A program made the position numbers and the translations under genes. A stretch of DNA of 64,000 nucleotides. It comes from Varunaivibrio sulfuroxidans (GTDB taxonomy: Bacteria; Pseudomonadota; Alphaproteobacteria; Rhodospirillales; Magnetovibrionaceae). The stretch is from contig NZ_CP119676.1 of NCBI RefSeq assembly GCF_029318635.1, forward strand, positions 62,001 to 126,000. The letters are read 5' to 3'. The notes beneath the pieces are model-generated. The model had not been told where the DNA came from. It did not search any database and saw only the letters and a list, made by a program, of their open reading frames with translations. This document shows, piece by piece, positions 1-9,556 of the stretch (position 1 is its first letter; every line of letters begins with the position of its first letter).

Positions 1-517
1 CGGTCAACAGGCCGCCGAACTGCTTGCGGTTGTTGCCCAGGCCGCCCACCGAAATGCCGCCGAAACCGACACCGTGGTAGCCCTTTTCCCGTCCGATCAG
101 CCGGGTCCTCGTGCCCTCGCCGCGGGCGCGGTGATAGGCGAGGGCGATTTTCAGCGCCGTATCCACCGATTCCGAGCCGGAGTTGGTGAAAAAAACATGG
201 TTGAGATCGCCCGCCATGGTGTTGGCCAGCCGCCCCGCCAGTTCGAAGGCCTTGGGGTGGCCCATCTGAAAGGTCGGGGCGTAATCCAGTTGCGCCGCCT
301 GGGTTTGGATCGCCTCGACGATTTTAGGGTGGCCGTGCCCGGCGTTACAGCACCACAATCCGGCCGTGCCGTCGAGAATTCGCCGGTTGTCGTGGCTGGT
401 ATAATACATACCCTGGGCGGCGACCAGCAAACGTGGGGAGGCTTTAAATTGACGGTTGGCGCTGAAGGGCATCCAAAACGGTTCGAGATCGTTGGGCGTG
501 GCGTCTTGACGGCGCAT
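1..517 (-). CDS. Class III aminotransferase, beta-alanine/omega-amino acid:pyruvate type (partial)
   Basis: Fold-type I PLP enzyme that transfers an omega-amino group (beta-alanine, possibly taurine or a related amine) to pyruvate. Only the N-terminal 172 codons are inside the window; the rest lies beyond base 1. The reading frame opens at an ATG at 517 with AGGAG about 8 bases before it. Visible family features are the N-terminal PFSANRQFK region, the GTAGLWCCNAGHGHPKI segment, the FFTNSGSESVDTALKIA cofactor-phosphate loop, and a GYHG motif. It is divergent from the XRE-cupin regulator at 663, which probably controls it. The semialdehyde dehydrogenase at 5576 would take the expected product (malonate semialdehyde). 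The family is clear; the exact amine substrate is inferred. Confidence 0.85.
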   Translation of the reverse strand, partial: MRRQDATPNDLEPFWMPFSANRQFKASPRLLVAAQGMYYTSHDNRRILDGTAGLWCCNAGHGHPKIVEAIQTQAAQLDYAPTFQMGHPKAFELAGRLANTMAGDLNHVFFTNSGSESVDTALKIALAYHRARGEGTRTRLIGREKGYHGVGFGGISVGGLGNNRKQFGGLLT

Positions 518-571
518 CGGGCGGGCTCCTGATTGTGCTATGCCTTATCAAATCCCCAAAAGGCTATCATG

Positions 572-603
572 CTCAATAACCGATAAGCAGATGTTTTATT
601 GAG
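572..603. promoter_or_regulatory. Inverted repeat in the divergent promoter region, candidate operator
   Basis: CTCAATAA (572-579) and TTATTGAG (596-603) are a perfect 8 bp inverted repeat separated by 16 bases. They lie in an AT-rich spacer between the aminotransferase and the XRE-cupin regulator gene. Position and symmetry suit the binding site of the adjacent autoregulated repressor. No experimental support can be seen. Confidence 0.4.
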
Positions 604-662
604 AATGTTAATTCATTGATATAAATAAAAATGTAGTGGATAGAATATAAGTATATTTAACG

Positions 663-1223
663 ATGGGTAAGACTATGAATATTGATATCGGAAACAAACT
701 CCGCCTCGTGCGCAAGGCGCACGGCTTGTCACAGCGCGAATTGGCGAAAAAAAGCGGCGTCACCAACGCCATGATTTCCCTGATTGAGACCAATAACACC
801 AACCCTTCGGTCGGGCTTTTGAAGCGGGTTTTGGATGGTCTTCCGATGGCGCTCTCCGATTTTTTCGCCGTTGACGAGGAGCCCCAGGGGCAGGTTTTCT
901 TTCATGGCGATGACCTAGTCGAAATCGCCGGCGGGCGCATTTCCTACCGCCAGGTCGGGCGCGACATGCGCCGCCAGGCGATACAAATTTTGCACGAATG
1001 TCTGCAACCGGGGGCGGATACCGGAAAATCCATGCTCTCCCATGAGGCTCAGGAGGGTGGGATTGTCATTCGCGGACGCCTGGAGGTGACGGTGGGGATG
1101 CAAAAGCGGGTTCTCAAGGCGGGAGACGCCTACTATTTCGATAGTCGTCATCCGCACCGTTTTCGCAATGTCGGTGACGAGGTATGCGAAGTCGTCAGCG
1201 CTTGCACGCCGCCCAGCGTGTAG
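663..1223 (+). CDS. XRE-family regulator with C-terminal cupin domain
   Basis: Transcription factor with an N-terminal helix-turn-helix of the lambda-repressor type (about residues 8-62, including GLSQRELAKKSGVTNAMISL) and a C-terminal cupin (about residues 115-182, with the HPHRF segment). This is the PuuR/SutR-like architecture, in which the cupin senses a small metabolite. At 186 residues it has the normal length for the group. The start could be 663 or the in-frame ATG at 675; neither has a convincing ribosome binding site. It is divergent from the beta-alanine-type aminotransferase, so control of that gene by an amine or amino acid signal is the natural inference. The ligand cannot be predicted. 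Confidence 0.85.
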   Translation: MGKTMNIDIGNKLRLVRKAHGLSQRELAKKSGVTNAMISLIETNNTNPSVGLLKRVLDGLPMALSDFFAVDEEPQGQVFFHGDDLVEIAGGRISYRQVGRDMRRQAIQILHECLQPGADTGKSMLSHEAQEGGIVIRGRLEVTVGMQKRVLKAGDAYYFDSRHPHRFRNVGDEVCEVVSACTPPSV

Positions 1224-1350
1224 GCGCGCGCTGTGTCGATACGTTTTACGCCTATTTCTCTGTACAAAAGACGGTCCCGGATGCGAAGCTACACACTGGC
1301 GTGCGCGCGCGAACAGTAAACGTGAACAGTGAAATTGGGGTCGGTAAAGA

Positions 1351-2109
1351 GTGCAAGAACATACTCTGATAAATATAGTGGACCACCGCCTGGGCATGAG
1401 TGAAGGCGATTACGCCATGCTTAGGCGTTTGGCGGTGTTTGCAGGGCTGCCCGACGTCGAGGTGCGTAAACTTTTAGGTCACATGGCGATTACAACGGTG
1501 CCGCGCCACACGACGCTTTTTCTGCAAGGCGATCCGGCGACCCGTTTTTATATTATTTTTGAAGGCTGGGTAAAGCTGTACCGTCAGAGCGCCGATGGCC
1601 ATGAAAGCGTTATCGAGGTGTTGACCGGTGGTGAAAGCTTCGCCGAGGCCGCCATTTTCGATGAAAGCGTATATCCGGTCTCCGCCGAGGTGGTCTGCGA
1701 CGCGCGTCTGCTGGAGGTCCCCGGCGAACCCTTGCTGCGCGCCCTGCGCTCCAATGCGGACCTCTGCTTGAACATCATGTCGGCGATGTCGCGGCGGATG
1801 CGCCAAGTGGTCCATCAGGTCGAACAGATCACGGTGCGCTCCTCGGTCGAACGCCTAGCCTTGTTTCTCGGCCAGTTGGCGGCGCGCCGGGAAGGAGCGG
1901 TGGAACTGCATTTACCCATCGATAAAGCGTTGATCGCGGCGCGCCTGGGCATGCAACCGGAAACCCTGTCGCGGTCATTTTCCAAGTTGGGTTCTTATGG
2001 CGTCAAGACTCAAGGCAGCACCGTCATCATTGCCGACGTCGATATTTTGTTGACGCTGGGTAAAGACGACGAAGACTTGTGCCCGCCGCGCATTGATCGC
2101 TGTTCTTAA
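1351..2109 (+). CDS. Crp/Fnr-family transcriptional regulator, Dnr-like
   Basis: Regulator with an N-terminal cyclic-nucleotide-binding-type beta-barrel (about residues 30-145), a long dimerisation helix, and a C-terminal winged helix (about 165-235) with the recognition region ARLGMQPETLSRSFSKL. There is no N-terminal cysteine cluster like that of FNR, so it is not an oxygen-labile iron-sulfur Fnr. It looks more like the Dnr/NnrR branch, which often responds to nitric oxide through haem. The start is taken at GTG 1351, after GGTAAAGA; an internal ATG at 1396 is an alternative. It is convergent with nnrS, whose upstream region carries a perfect FNR/Dnr-type box. Control of nnrS is therefore likely but inferred. 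Confidence 0.82.
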   Translation: MQEHTLINIVDHRLGMSEGDYAMLRRLAVFAGLPDVEVRKLLGHMAITTVPRHTTLFLQGDPATRFYIIFEGWVKLYRQSADGHESVIEVLTGGESFAEAAIFDESVYPVSAEVVCDARLLEVPGEPLLRALRSNADLCLNIMSAMSRRMRQVVHQVEQITVRSSVERLALFLGQLAARREGAVELHLPIDKALIAARLGMQPETLSRSFSKLGSYGVKTQGSTVIIADVDILLTLGKDDEDLCPPRIDRCS

Positions 2110-2134
2110 ATATTCCCCTTCCCGATGCGCCCCT

Positions 2135-3385
2135 CTATCCGGGACGCCCGTCGATGCGCGGTTTCAGGAAAATCGGGGTGTAGTGGATCGTGTAGAGCAA
2201 AAAACCTAAGGCCCATAAAGTTCCAGAGAGGCCGACCTCAAGCGATCCCAAGTAAGGCAGTGAGACATCGGGGGCGATCGCCGCGCCCAGTACCCGAACC
2301 AACGCCGCCAACGCAATCAAAATATAGGCCAGCGTGATGCTTGGCGCCGCCCGGATAACCCGTCCGCTGTGTCCTAGCGAGGCGCGGGTCATGATGCCCA
2401 AAGTGATGATCCCGATCGCGCCCACGGTTTGGGCGTGAAAGGCCGAAATCGGGTCGATCCAGGGCGTCAAAACGGCGAAACCCTTTAGCACGAACCCCAC
2501 GACCAGCCAGGCGTACCCGAGATGGAGGACCCAGAGAATCGGATTGGCGAGGGTGCGCCGGGTCTGCCAACCGGACATGCGCACGCCATGAAGCACGCCG
2601 ACGATCAAGGCCAGCGTGCCCGAAATGACGTGATCGAAACCGAAAATAAGATCGGCCAGGGCGACCAGGGCCGTCGCTGGGAGGATGATTTTTTCGACCC
2701 AGGGGCGCTGCACGACCTTGATCGTGGGGTCGCCGTGTCCCAGGGTGCTCGAAGTAAAACTGGGGATCACGCGTCCCCCCATGATGGTGATCAGCACCAT
2801 GATCATGTCGAGGCCGAGAACCAGACCGCGCTGGGCGGTGAGCCACGATCCCAGCCAGGTCACGCCGAGGCTGTCCAGATGCACCATAAGGTCGCCGAGG
2901 AACACCATCGCCATGATGGGGACAAAGATCATCTGCCGTCGGTTCGACGCCGCCATTAGGGGGGGCGTGATGATCAACAGCAAGACGGGAATGTAGGCGA
3001 GATCGGCGACCGCCACCACCGCGGCGGGCAAGTATCCCGACATCCAGTACGCGATACGTCCGATCACCCAGACCGAAAACAGACCGATCAGTTTTCCCCC
3101 GGAAGCCTTTCCCTGTCCGGTCCAATTGGGCACAACGGTCAGCAAGAAACCGGAAATCGCCGCCATGGCGTAGCCATAGAGCATTTCATGTCCGTGCCAG
3201 ACCGCCGGCGACGCGGTGATCGGTAGGGATGCGCGCCCCCCGTAAAGCAGGACCCAAACGACCATCGCGAGGACCCCTTGAATGCCGGCGGCCAGGAAAA
3301 ACGGACGAAAACCGCTGGCGAAAAGTGCGAAATGTGATGGGGGGGAGGGCGATACATGCGGGGTGGGGGTAATGGGTGTGGCCAT
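2135..3385 (-). CDS. nnrS: NnrS family membrane protein
   Basis: Polytopic inner-membrane protein of the NnrS family. The family is linked to denitrification and tolerance of nitrosative stress, and NnrS of Rhodobacter has been described as a haem and copper protein. The 416-residue product has about twelve hydrophobic segments. It starts with the family-typical [16 protein letters not shown] region and contains [21 protein letters not shown] with the conserved histidines. The start at ATG 3385 is chosen because AAAGAGAAG precedes it; the longer open frame to 3556 adds 57 residues that do not resemble the family. It lies convergent with the Dnr-like regulator gene and has an FNR-type site 103 bases upstream of its start. 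Confidence 0.93.
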   Translation of the reverse strand: MATPITPTPHVSPSPPSHFALFASGFRPFFLAAGIQGVLAMVVWVLLYGGRASLPITASPAVWHGHEMLYGYAMAAISGFLLTVVPNWTGQGKASGGKLIGLFSVWVIGRIAYWMSGYLPAAVVAVADLAYIPVLLLIITPPLMAASNRRQMIFVPIMAMVFLGDLMVHLDSLGVTWLGSWLTAQRGLVLGLDMIMVLITIMGGRVIPSFTSSTLGHGDPTIKVVQRPWVEKIILPATALVALADLIFGFDHVISGTLALIVGVLHGVRMSGWQTRRTLANPILWVLHLGYAWLVVGFVLKGFAVLTPWIDPISAFHAQTVGAIGIITLGIMTRASLGHSGRVIRAAPSITLAYILIALAALVRVLGAAIAPDVSLPYLGSLEVGLSGTLWALGFLLYTIHYTPIFLKPRIDGRPG

Positions 3386-3487
3386 AAACAGCTTCTCTTT
3401 CGTTGTGTGTTGCAGTCGTTGCGTGTAGCCGCCGTGACGGCAGACAAAGCGTCCACGCCATTTAACCATGGCGGCGTGGGGTCGGCC

Positions 3488-3501
3488 TTGATGGGAATCA
3501 A
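3488..3501. promoter_or_regulatory. Perfect FNR/Dnr/NnrR-type box upstream of nnrS
   Basis: TTGATGGGAATCAA matches the consensus TTGAT-N4-ATCAA with no mismatch. It lies 103 bases upstream of the nnrS start and 173 bases upstream of fhs. The neighbouring Dnr-like regulator gene and the NnrS function make anaerobic or NO-responsive activation of nnrS the likely role. Confidence 0.75.
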
Positions 3502-3616
3502 GTATGCGCGACGTGTTCGGTGCGACGTTTATGAACGCTTTTGGCTTGCGCCCCATTTGGCGTGTGCCCCTGGCCGCTTGGCGCGCTTTGGTTCCTCGCG
3601 TAAGGTCACGGCCTAT

Positions 3617-3652
3617 GTTTTAGAAATGGCTCGTGTTTTAGAAATGGCTTGT
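3617..3652. repeat. 18 bp tandem duplication upstream of fhs
   Basis: Two adjacent 18 bp units (3617-3634 and 3635-3652) of the form GTTTTAGAAATGGCTYGT differ at one base. They end about 20 bases before the fhs start codon. No function is evident; this is one of several short tandem duplications in the window. Confidence 0.9.
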
Positions 3653-3673
3653 TTGACAAGAGGGTTTTCAGTG

Positions 3674-5374
3674 ATGACGAAGAAGATATCCGATAATCAA
3701 AAAATGGCCTCCGATATCGAGATCGCCCGCGCCGGCGCGCTCCGACCGATTGCAAAGATCGCCGCGAAGCTGAACATCCCCGAGGACGCCCTGAAAGCCT
3801 ACGGCACGGACAAGGCCAAGATAGCGCTGCCCTGGATCGAGGCGCAGCGGGACAAGCCGTCGGGACGATTGGTGCTGGTCACCGCCATGTCGCCGACGCC
3901 GATGGGCGAGGGCAAGACGACGACCGCGGTCGGTCTCGGCGACGCCCTCGGCGCGCTGGGGCAAAGGGCCGCCATTTGCTTGCGCGAGCCGTCGCTGGGA
4001 CCGTGTTTCGGCATGAAGGGCGGCGCCGCCGGGGGGGGTTATTCCCAGGTCGTGCCGATGGAAGACATCAACCTGCACTTCACCGGCGATTTTCACGCCA
4101 TCGGGGCGGCCAATAATCTGCTGTCGGCGATGATCGACAACCATGTCCACTGGGACAACGATTTGGGTATCGATCCCCGCCGGGTGACTTGGCGGCGCGC
4201 CGTCGATATGAACGACCGCGCCCTGCGCGAGGTGGTCTGCGGACTGGGCGGGGTGACGGGAGGCATTCCCCGCCAGGACGGCTTCGACATCACGGTGGCG
4301 TCGGAAATCATGGCGGTGTTGTGCCTGTCGGAAAATCGGGAGGATTTGACCCGCCGCCTGGGCGATATCGTGGTTGCGGAAAACTTTTCCCGCGAGGAGG
4401 TCACCGCCCGCGATCTGAAAGCGGACGGCGCGATGAGCGTCCTGCTTAAGGACGCCCTGGAGCCTAACCTGGTGCAGACCCTGGAAGGCACCCCGGCCTT
4501 CGTGCACGGCGGCCCGTTCGCCAATATCGCCCACGGCTGCAATTCCCTCATCGCGACGCGCACCGCCCTGAAAACGGCCGATATCGTGGTCACCGAGGCG
4601 GGCTTCGGGGCCGACCTCGGGGCCGAGAAATTTTTCAACATCAAGTGCCGCAAGGGCGACCTGCATCCCGACGCGGCGGTCATCGTCGCCACCATCCGGG
4701 CGTTGAAGGTGCACGGCGGCGCGGATAAGGCGGCCCTCGCGCGTGAAGACTGCGAAAGCCTGAAGAAAGGCCTCGTCAATCTTTCCCGCCATGTCGAAAA
4801 CGTGCGCCACTTCGGTGTGCCCCAGGTGGTGGCGATCAACCGTTTCCCCGGCGATACGGACGGCGAGATCGACCTGGTGCGCCAGCACTGCGCCGAACTG
4901 GGCGTCGGGGTCAGCGTTTGCACCCACTTTACCGAGGGATCAAAAGGCGCGCTGGACCTCGCCCGTCAGGTCATGGCGGTGATCGCGGAAAAGGACAACA
5001 CGTTCCGCTTCCTCTATCCCGACGAGATGTCGCTATGGGACAAGGTGCGCACGGTGGCGCAATCGGTGTACGGCGCGCAGGGCATTATCGCCGACAAAAA
5101 AATCCGTGGCAAATTTCAGCATCTTCAGGATACCGGCCACGGCAACTTGCCGGTATGCATCGCCAAGACCCCTTACAGTTTTTCCACCGATCCCGATTTA
5201 AAGGGCGCGCCCAGTAATCATGTCATGCCGATGCGCGACGTTCGCCTGTCGGCGGGGGCCGGATTCGTCGTCGTCATCTGCGGCGACATCATGACCATGC
5301 CCGGTTTGCCGCGCCGTCCGGCGGCGGAAAAAATCCACTTCGACGACGCGGGACGTATCGAGGGCTTGTTTTGA
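3674..5374 (+). CDS. fhs: Formate--tetrahydrofolate ligase
   Basis: ATP-dependent cytosolic enzyme that joins formate to tetrahydrofolate to give 10-formyl-THF for one-carbon metabolism. The 566-residue product has the usual family length. The family-specific P-loop [11 protein letters not shown] lies at about residue 72-82, followed by [19 protein letters not shown] and the conserved [18 protein letters not shown] stretch. The C-terminal [13 protein letters not shown] is also typical. ATG 3674 follows AGAGGG at suitable distance. The open frame extends upstream to 3356 but that part is antisense to nnrS and does not look like the family. It is transcribed divergently from nnrS. Alone here, it could serve purine synthesis or formate assimilation. 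Confidence 0.97.
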   Translation: MTKKISDNQKMASDIEIARAGALRPIAKIAAKLNIPEDALKAYGTDKAKIALPWIEAQRDKPSGRLVLVTAMSPTPMGEGKTTTAVGLGDALGALGQRAAICLREPSLGPCFGMKGGAAGGGYSQVVPMEDINLHFTGDFHAIGAANNLLSAMIDNHVHWDNDLGIDPRRVTWRRAVDMNDRALREVVCGLGGVTGGIPRQDGFDITVASEIMAVLCLSENREDLTRRLGDIVVAENFSREEVTARDLKADGAMSVLLKDALEPNLVQTLEGTPAFVHGGPFANIAHGCNSLIATRTALKTADIVVTEAGFGADLGAEKFFNIKCRKGDLHPDAAVIVATIRALKVHGGADKAALAREDCESLKKGLVNLSRHVENVRHFGVPQVVAINRFPGDTDGEIDLVRQHCAELGVGVSVCTHFTEGSKGALDLARQVMAVIAEKDNTFRFLYPDEMSLWDKVRTVAQSVYGAQGIIADKKIRGKFQHLQDTGHGNLPVCIAKTPYSFSTDPDLKGAPSNHVMPMRDVRLSAGAGFVVVICGDIMTMPGLPRRPAAEKIHFDDAGRIEGLF

Positions 5375-5391
5375 TTTTCCTATGAATGGCG

Positions 5392-5408
5392 TTAGGTCCT
5401 GCCCCTAA
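5392..5408 (+). repeat. Dispersed short repeat, degenerate core copy (copy 1)
   Basis: TTAGGTCCTGCCCCTAA matches the core of a repeat found at eight places in the window (consensus about TTAATAGGTCCTGACCCTAG). It begins 18 bases after the fhs stop codon. Only the core is recognisable. An AT-rich stretch follows immediately. Confidence 0.6.
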
Positions 5409-5437
5409 ATATATTTATATTTTGGATATAAAAAATG

Positions 5438-5449
5438 ATTGAATTCAAT
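5438..5449. promoter_or_regulatory. Perfect 12 bp palindrome upstream of the semialdehyde dehydrogenase gene
   Basis: ATTGAATTCAAT is a perfect palindrome in an AT-rich spacer, 127 bases before the dehydrogenase start codon. It shares the TCAAT/ATTGA half-site with the inverted repeat at 572-603. It may be an operator for the same XRE-cupin regulator; this is inference only. Confidence 0.3.
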
Positions 5450-5575
5450 ATGTTGATATTCGTAAAGAAACCCATTCGTTAAAGTAAAATTGACGTGTTA
5501 CCCTGCGGGAAAGGCAGCCGCGCGGTGATGGCGCGCCGCGCCCTTTTTAGGCGTTGACCCTTAAGGAATTCGGAC

Positions 5576-7081
5576 ATGATCAAAACACTCACTCATTTTA
5601 TCGACGGCGCGATGGTTGACGGCGCCGGCGGACGCTTCGCCGATGTGTTCAACCCGGCGACGGGCGAGGTTTGCGCTCGTGCTCCTTTGGCCTCCGGCGA
5701 TGAGGTGCGCGGGGCGATCGCCAGCGCCGCCGCCGCGTTGCCCGCGTGGTCGGCGTTGGCCCCCGCCAAGCGCGCCCAAGTGATGTTCGCCTTTCGTGAC
5801 CTGTTGCGCGCCCATCAAGACGACATCGCCGAATTGATTTCCGCAGAGCACGGCAAAACCGTCGATGACGCCCGCGGCGAAGTGGTGCGCGGGATCGAGG
5901 TGGTGGAGTTCGCCTGTGGCGTTCCCCACCTGCTGAAGGGGGAATTCAGCGAAGGCGTCGCCGGCAATGTCGATACCTTCTCGGTGCGCCAGCCGGTGGG
6001 GGTCGTGGCCGGGATCACACCGTTCAATTTTCCGGCGATGGTGCCGATGTGGATGTTCCCGGTGGCGCTGGCCTGCGGCAACACGTTTGTCTTGAAACCG
6101 TCGGAGCGCGATCCCTCGGCGACGTTGAAAATCGTCGAACTTCTGAACGCGGCCGGACTGCCCAAGGGCGTGCTTAATCTGGTCAACGGCGACAAGGAAG
6201 CGGTCGATACCATCCTTCGCGATCCGGGCGTGAAAGCGGTCAGTTTCGTCGGCTCGACCGCGGTCGGCGAATACATCTACAGCGAAGGCTGCGCGCACGG
6301 CAAACGGGTGCAGGCGCTGTGCGGGGCGAAAAACCATCTGGTCGTGATGCCCGACGCCGATATGGACCAGACCGTTGACGCCCTGATGGGGGCGGGATAC
6401 GGCTCGGCGGGCGAACGGTGCATGGCGATTTCCATCGCCGTCGCCGTCGGCGAAGAGACCGCCGATACCCTGGTCGGCCGTTTGGCGGACCGAGTTCGCG
6501 CCCTTAAAGTCGGTCCGGCGAGCGATCCCGAGACGCAAATGGGTCCGGTTGTCACCGCTCAGGCCAAGGCGCGTATTGAAGACTATATCCAAAGTGGCGT
6601 TGACGCCGGCGCCGAGTTGGTCGTCGATGGCCGCGGGCTTTCGCTGCAGGGCTATGAAAACGGCTATTTTCTGGGCGGAACGCTATTCGATCGGGTCACC
6701 GAGGATATGAAAATTTACCGCGAGGAAATTTTCGGCCCCGTTCTCGGGGTGGTGCGGGCGCAGAATTACGAGCAGGCCCTGCATCTGGTCAACGAACACG
6801 AATACGGCAACGGGACGGCGATCTTCACCCGTGACGGCGACGCCGCACGCGATTTCGTCAATCGGGTCCAGGTCGGCATGGTCGGGGTCAATGTGCCGAT
6901 TCCGGTGCCGGTGGCGTATCACAGCTTTGGCGGCTGGAAGCGCTCTCTTTTCGGCGATCACCACATGCACGGCATGGAAGGGGTGCGTTTTTACACCAAG
7001 TTGAAGACGACGACGGCGCGTTGGCCCTCGGGGATCAAGGACGGCGCGCAGTTCAGTTTTAAAAGCGGCGCAGAACATTAA
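5576..7081 (+). CDS. mmsA: CoA-acylating methylmalonate/malonate-semialdehyde dehydrogenase
   Basis: NAD-dependent aldehyde dehydrogenase that converts malonate or methylmalonate semialdehyde plus CoA into acetyl-CoA or propionyl-CoA and CO2. It acts in the breakdown of valine, beta-alanine and inositol. The 501-residue product has the typical length. The catalytic cysteine is at residue 282 in [11 protein letters not shown], with the [19 protein letters not shown] segment and the [12 protein letters not shown] cofactor region typical of this subfamily. ATG 5576 is followed immediately by the family-like ITHFIDG-type start (here [12 protein letters not shown]). The aminotransferase at the left edge would generate its likely substrate. 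The nearby palindrome at 5438 may indicate shared control. Confidence 0.93.
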   Translation: MIKTLTHFIDGAMVDGAGGRFADVFNPATGEVCARAPLASGDEVRGAIASAAAALPAWSALAPAKRAQVMFAFRDLLRAHQDDIAELISAEHGKTVDDARGEVVRGIEVVEFACGVPHLLKGEFSEGVAGNVDTFSVRQPVGVVAGITPFNFPAMVPMWMFPVALACGNTFVLKPSERDPSATLKIVELLNAAGLPKGVLNLVNGDKEAVDTILRDPGVKAVSFVGSTAVGEYIYSEGCAHGKRVQALCGAKNHLVVMPDADMDQTVDALMGAGYGSAGERCMAISIAVAVGEETADTLVGRLADRVRALKVGPASDPETQMGPVVTAQAKARIEDYIQSGVDAGAELVVDGRGLSLQGYENGYFLGGTLFDRVTEDMKIYREEIFGPVLGVVRAQNYEQALHLVNEHEYGNGTAIFTRDGDAARDFVNRVQVGMVGVNVPIPVPVAYHSFGGWKRSLFGDHHMHGMEGVRFYTKLKTTTARWPSGIKDGAQFSFKSGAEH

Positions 7082-7153
7082 AGTTTGGAATGTTTATTCA
7101 GATACGCAAGAGCGGACGCGCGGTTAACCGCCGCCCGATGGACCCCGTGCGCA

Positions 7154-7777
7154 TCAACGACGACTGAGGGCGATGCCGATCCCCAGCGCGATAAAGAGCG
7201 CCCCGGAGATGCGCTCGTAGATCTTGGATGTTCCGGCACGGGTTTTCTTCGCCACGCTTTTGGCCAGCGCGGCGTACATCGACAGGCCGATAAAGGAGAG
7301 GCTCATCATCGTCGCCCCCAGGATCAACAACTGAGGCCATGCGCTGGCGTTGGAATTGAGAAACTGGGGGAACAGGGCGGCGCAAAATAAAATCGCCTTG
7401 GGATTGCTCAACGCCACGCCGACGCCCTCGACATAGCGCCGCGCCGGTCCCACGGGCTTGACCGTCGCCGTGATCGGGCGTGGCGTGTTACGCTCCTTGG
7501 CGCGGATCATCTTAACGCCGAGATAGATCAGATACGCGCCGCCCGCGATCTTTAACGCCATGAAGGCCATCGCCGATGTTTTCATCAGACCGCCGATCCC
7601 CAGCGCCGAGGCCGCGATCATGATCGCAAGCCCGCTGATGTTGCCGACAATCGCGGGCGCGGCCCCCCGGTAACCGTTGCGTGCGCCGAGGTTTAGGGCC
7701 ATTAACACGGCGGGTCCGGGGAGCGCGACCAAGGCGCTGACCACGGAAACAAAGGCGATCCAAGTCTGCCACGTCAT
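7154..7777 (-). CDS. LysE/RhtB family amino acid exporter
   Basis: Inner-membrane exporter of the LysE superfamily. The 207 residues contain about six transmembrane helices, with the signature region LVALPGPAVLMALNLGARNGYRGA near the N-terminus (residues about 18-41) and NPKAILFCAALFPQF in the middle. The family exports amino acids such as threonine, homoserine or lysine, or related small molecules; the substrate here cannot be assigned. The start at ATG 7777 gives the expected N-terminus. It is convergent with mmsA, 72 bases away. Confidence 0.88.
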   Translation of the reverse strand: MTWQTWIAFVSVVSALVALPGPAVLMALNLGARNGYRGAAPAIVGNISGLAIMIAASALGIGGLMKTSAMAFMALKIAGGAYLIYLGVKMIRAKERNTPRPITATVKPVGPARRYVEGVGVALSNPKAILFCAALFPQFLNSNASAWPQLLILGATMMSLSFIGLSMYAALAKSVAKKTRAGTSKIYERISGALFIALGIGIALSRR

Positions 7778-7966
7778 TGAAGGACCTTTAGCAAGAAAGA
7801 GCGATCGCGCCTTGTCGGCGCCGGAGCATCGCTTATCATTATGTCAGGGCGCCCCGCAAGGCAAGGCCCGATAGATCGTGAGTTCACGAAGACCCGCACG
7901 TTATGGCCAAAGAATAAAGGCGCGCCGTAAGCTTGCTATTTCGAGAGTGAATTTGTTGCATCCGCC

Positions 7967-8000
7967 ATTAGACCCGGGACCCATCAATTTGGCGCGTCTG
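7967..8000 (-). repeat. Dispersed short repeat overlapping an mscS stop codon (copy 2)
   Basis: The plus strand reads ATTAGACCCGGGACCCATC then AATTTGGCGCGTCTG. This aligns with the inverted-orientation copy at 52543-52576 (ATTAGGGTCAGAACCTGTT then AATCTGAAGCGTCTG). It is a diverged copy, but the spacing of the TTAG, ACC, AAT-TG and GCGTCTG blocks is kept. The TGA stop of the mechanosensitive channel gene (complement 7984-7986) lies inside it. Confidence 0.55.
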
Positions 8001-8862
8001 GCGCGCGATCGCGTGCTTCTTTCCAAGGCGCGCCCACGAGCGTGCGGGTGGGGAAGGGAATGGTAATGGCGTTGGCGTCGAAGCCTTCCTTGATGGCCTT
8101 GGTCAAGGCGAATTTAAGCGCCCAGAAATCGTCTTTCGAGGTCCATACGCGGATGACGATGTTGACCGAGCTTTCTCCCAATTCGAATACCGCGACCAGG
8201 GGCTCCGGTTCCTTATGAATGCGTTCGTCCCGGGCAATGATGTCTTTGATGACCCCCATGGCCTTGTCGATGTTGTCGCCGTAGGAAACTCCGATCAACA
8301 AATCGACACGGCGGGTGGGGTTGGTGGAAAAATTGCTCAGGGCGCTGCCCCATACTTGGCTGTTGGGAAGAATAACGCGGATATTGTCCACGGTGGCCAT
8401 CATGGTGAAAAACAGATTGAGTTCGTTGACGGTGCCCGACTTGCCCGCGACATCGATGAAATCGCCGACCTTGAAGGGGCGGAAGATCAGCAGCATGACT
8501 CCCGCCGCGACATTGCTGAGGGTGCCTTGCAAGGCGAGGCCGACGGCCAAACCCGCGGCGCCCAGGACGGTAAGCAGGCTGGCCGTTTGAACGCCGAACT
8601 GGCTGAGAACGGCAAGGGCGGTGAAGGTGATGATCGTGTATTGCACGATCGAGGAAAAAAACGTGACCAGGGTTTCGTCGATCCGCTTGGTCCGGCGCAG
8701 GGCCGCCTGGGTGATATGCGCCCCCCTGCGGGCGATCCACAGCCCCAAGATCAGGATGACGATCGCGCCCAGGACGTTCAGCCCGTATTGGGTCATCAGT
8801 TGCACGATTTGCTCGATCGCCTTTTGGGCGCCGTTAACGATATATTCCGCCTGACCGTTCAT
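7984..8862 (-). CDS. MscS-family small-conductance mechanosensitive channel
   Basis: Inner-membrane channel that opens under membrane tension to release solutes on osmotic downshift. The 292 residues show three N-terminal hydrophobic helices. The pore helix segment VLGAAGLAVGLALQGTLSN at about residues 95-113 carries the Gly/Ala packing motif, and the MscS beta-domain follows (FRPFKVGDFIDV). ATG 8862 is chosen over the longer open frame to 8925 because the family begins close to the first helix and GGA lies just before it. The C-terminal residues after the family domain and the stop codon are encoded by a copy of the dispersed repeat, so the original C-terminus may have been replaced. Confidence 0.93.
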   Translation of the reverse strand: MNGQAEYIVNGAQKAIEQIVQLMTQYGLNVLGAIVILILGLWIARRGAHITQAALRRTKRIDETLVTFFSSIVQYTIITFTALAVLSQFGVQTASLLTVLGAAGLAVGLALQGTLSNVAAGVMLLIFRPFKVGDFIDVAGKSGTVNELNLFFTMMATVDNIRVILPNSQVWGSALSNFSTNPTRRVDLLIGVSYGDNIDKAMGVIKDIIARDERIHKEPEPLVAVFELGESSVNIVIRVWTSKDDFWALKFALTKAIKEGFDANAITIPFPTRTLVGAPWKEARDRAPDAPN

Positions 8863-8971
8863 GAATTTTTCCGTTCGTGAATTTCGTAAATAATGTCGTC
8901 GCGCCCATGGTGCGTTCGAACCCACGGTGCATTCGAAGCTGGGGTATGGACACCATGAAAGGACCGCTCGT

Positions 8972-9556
8972 TTATGGCAATAGGATATCTGCCGGGGGCG
9001 GAGTCTCGTCCAGGTCCGCGGGCCTAACGAAGCGTGTTAAGCGGCTTGGCGCGACTCCGATATTGCGCCAGGAGGCTCCCTCGACCGTGATTATGGACAA
9101 GGCCGCCGTCGGATATTTACGCCGGACCTTTTCGACCTCTTGGGCGTCGGATCCGGGGCCGCACAGGCGGCGCACCAGATTTTCCATTCCCGGGTTATGG
9201 GCGATCAGCAGAGCGTTCTCGCAAACGGGCGGTGTTTCGCGCAGCACCTCGATCATGACTTCCGGCGTACTTAGATATAGTCGGTCGTGATAAACGACAG
9301 GCGGCGTGCGGTTCCCCTCACCGAAAGTTTCCATAGGGATGGCGTGCAGCCCCGTGACGACGCCGTCCCAGGTCTGGCGCGCCCGTGCGGCGGTCGAACA
9401 GTGGACGAATTGCGGTGTCCATCCCCGTGTCGCCATCAGGCGCCCGATCGAGGACGCCGCGCGCCGTCCGCGTGGGCTTAAGGCGCGACCGAAATCGTCG
9501 CCGTCATGATGGCGAGTATCGGATTTGGCGTGGCGAAGCAAGTATAGGGTTTTCAC
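8972..9556 (-). CDS. SixA-like histidine phosphatase
   Basis: Histidine-phosphatase-superfamily protein of 194 residues. The N-terminal MKTLYLLRHAKSD holds the catalytic RH motif (R8, H9). The second catalytic histidine is in LLIAHNPGME, with an STAARARQTW motif between. Short SixA-type members remove phosphate from phosphohistidine in phosphorelay or PTS proteins, but the substrate here is unknown. The start is GTG 9556, after GGGAA. It is divergent from the nap operon, so the 104 bp between them must hold both promoters. Confidence 0.85.
   Translation of the reverse strand: MKTLYLLRHAKSDTRHHDGDDFGRALSPRGRRAASSIGRLMATRGWTPQFVHCSTAARARQTWDGVVTGLHAIPMETFGEGNRTPPVVYHDRLYLSTPEVMIEVLRETPPVCENALLIAHNPGMENLVRRLCGPGSDAQEVEKVRRKYPTAALSIITVEGASWRNIGVAPSRLTRFVRPADLDETPPPADILLP

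Noticed and set aside
3668..4927. Minus-strand open frame of 419 codons
   Set aside because: It is entirely antisense to fhs, whose family motifs are intact.
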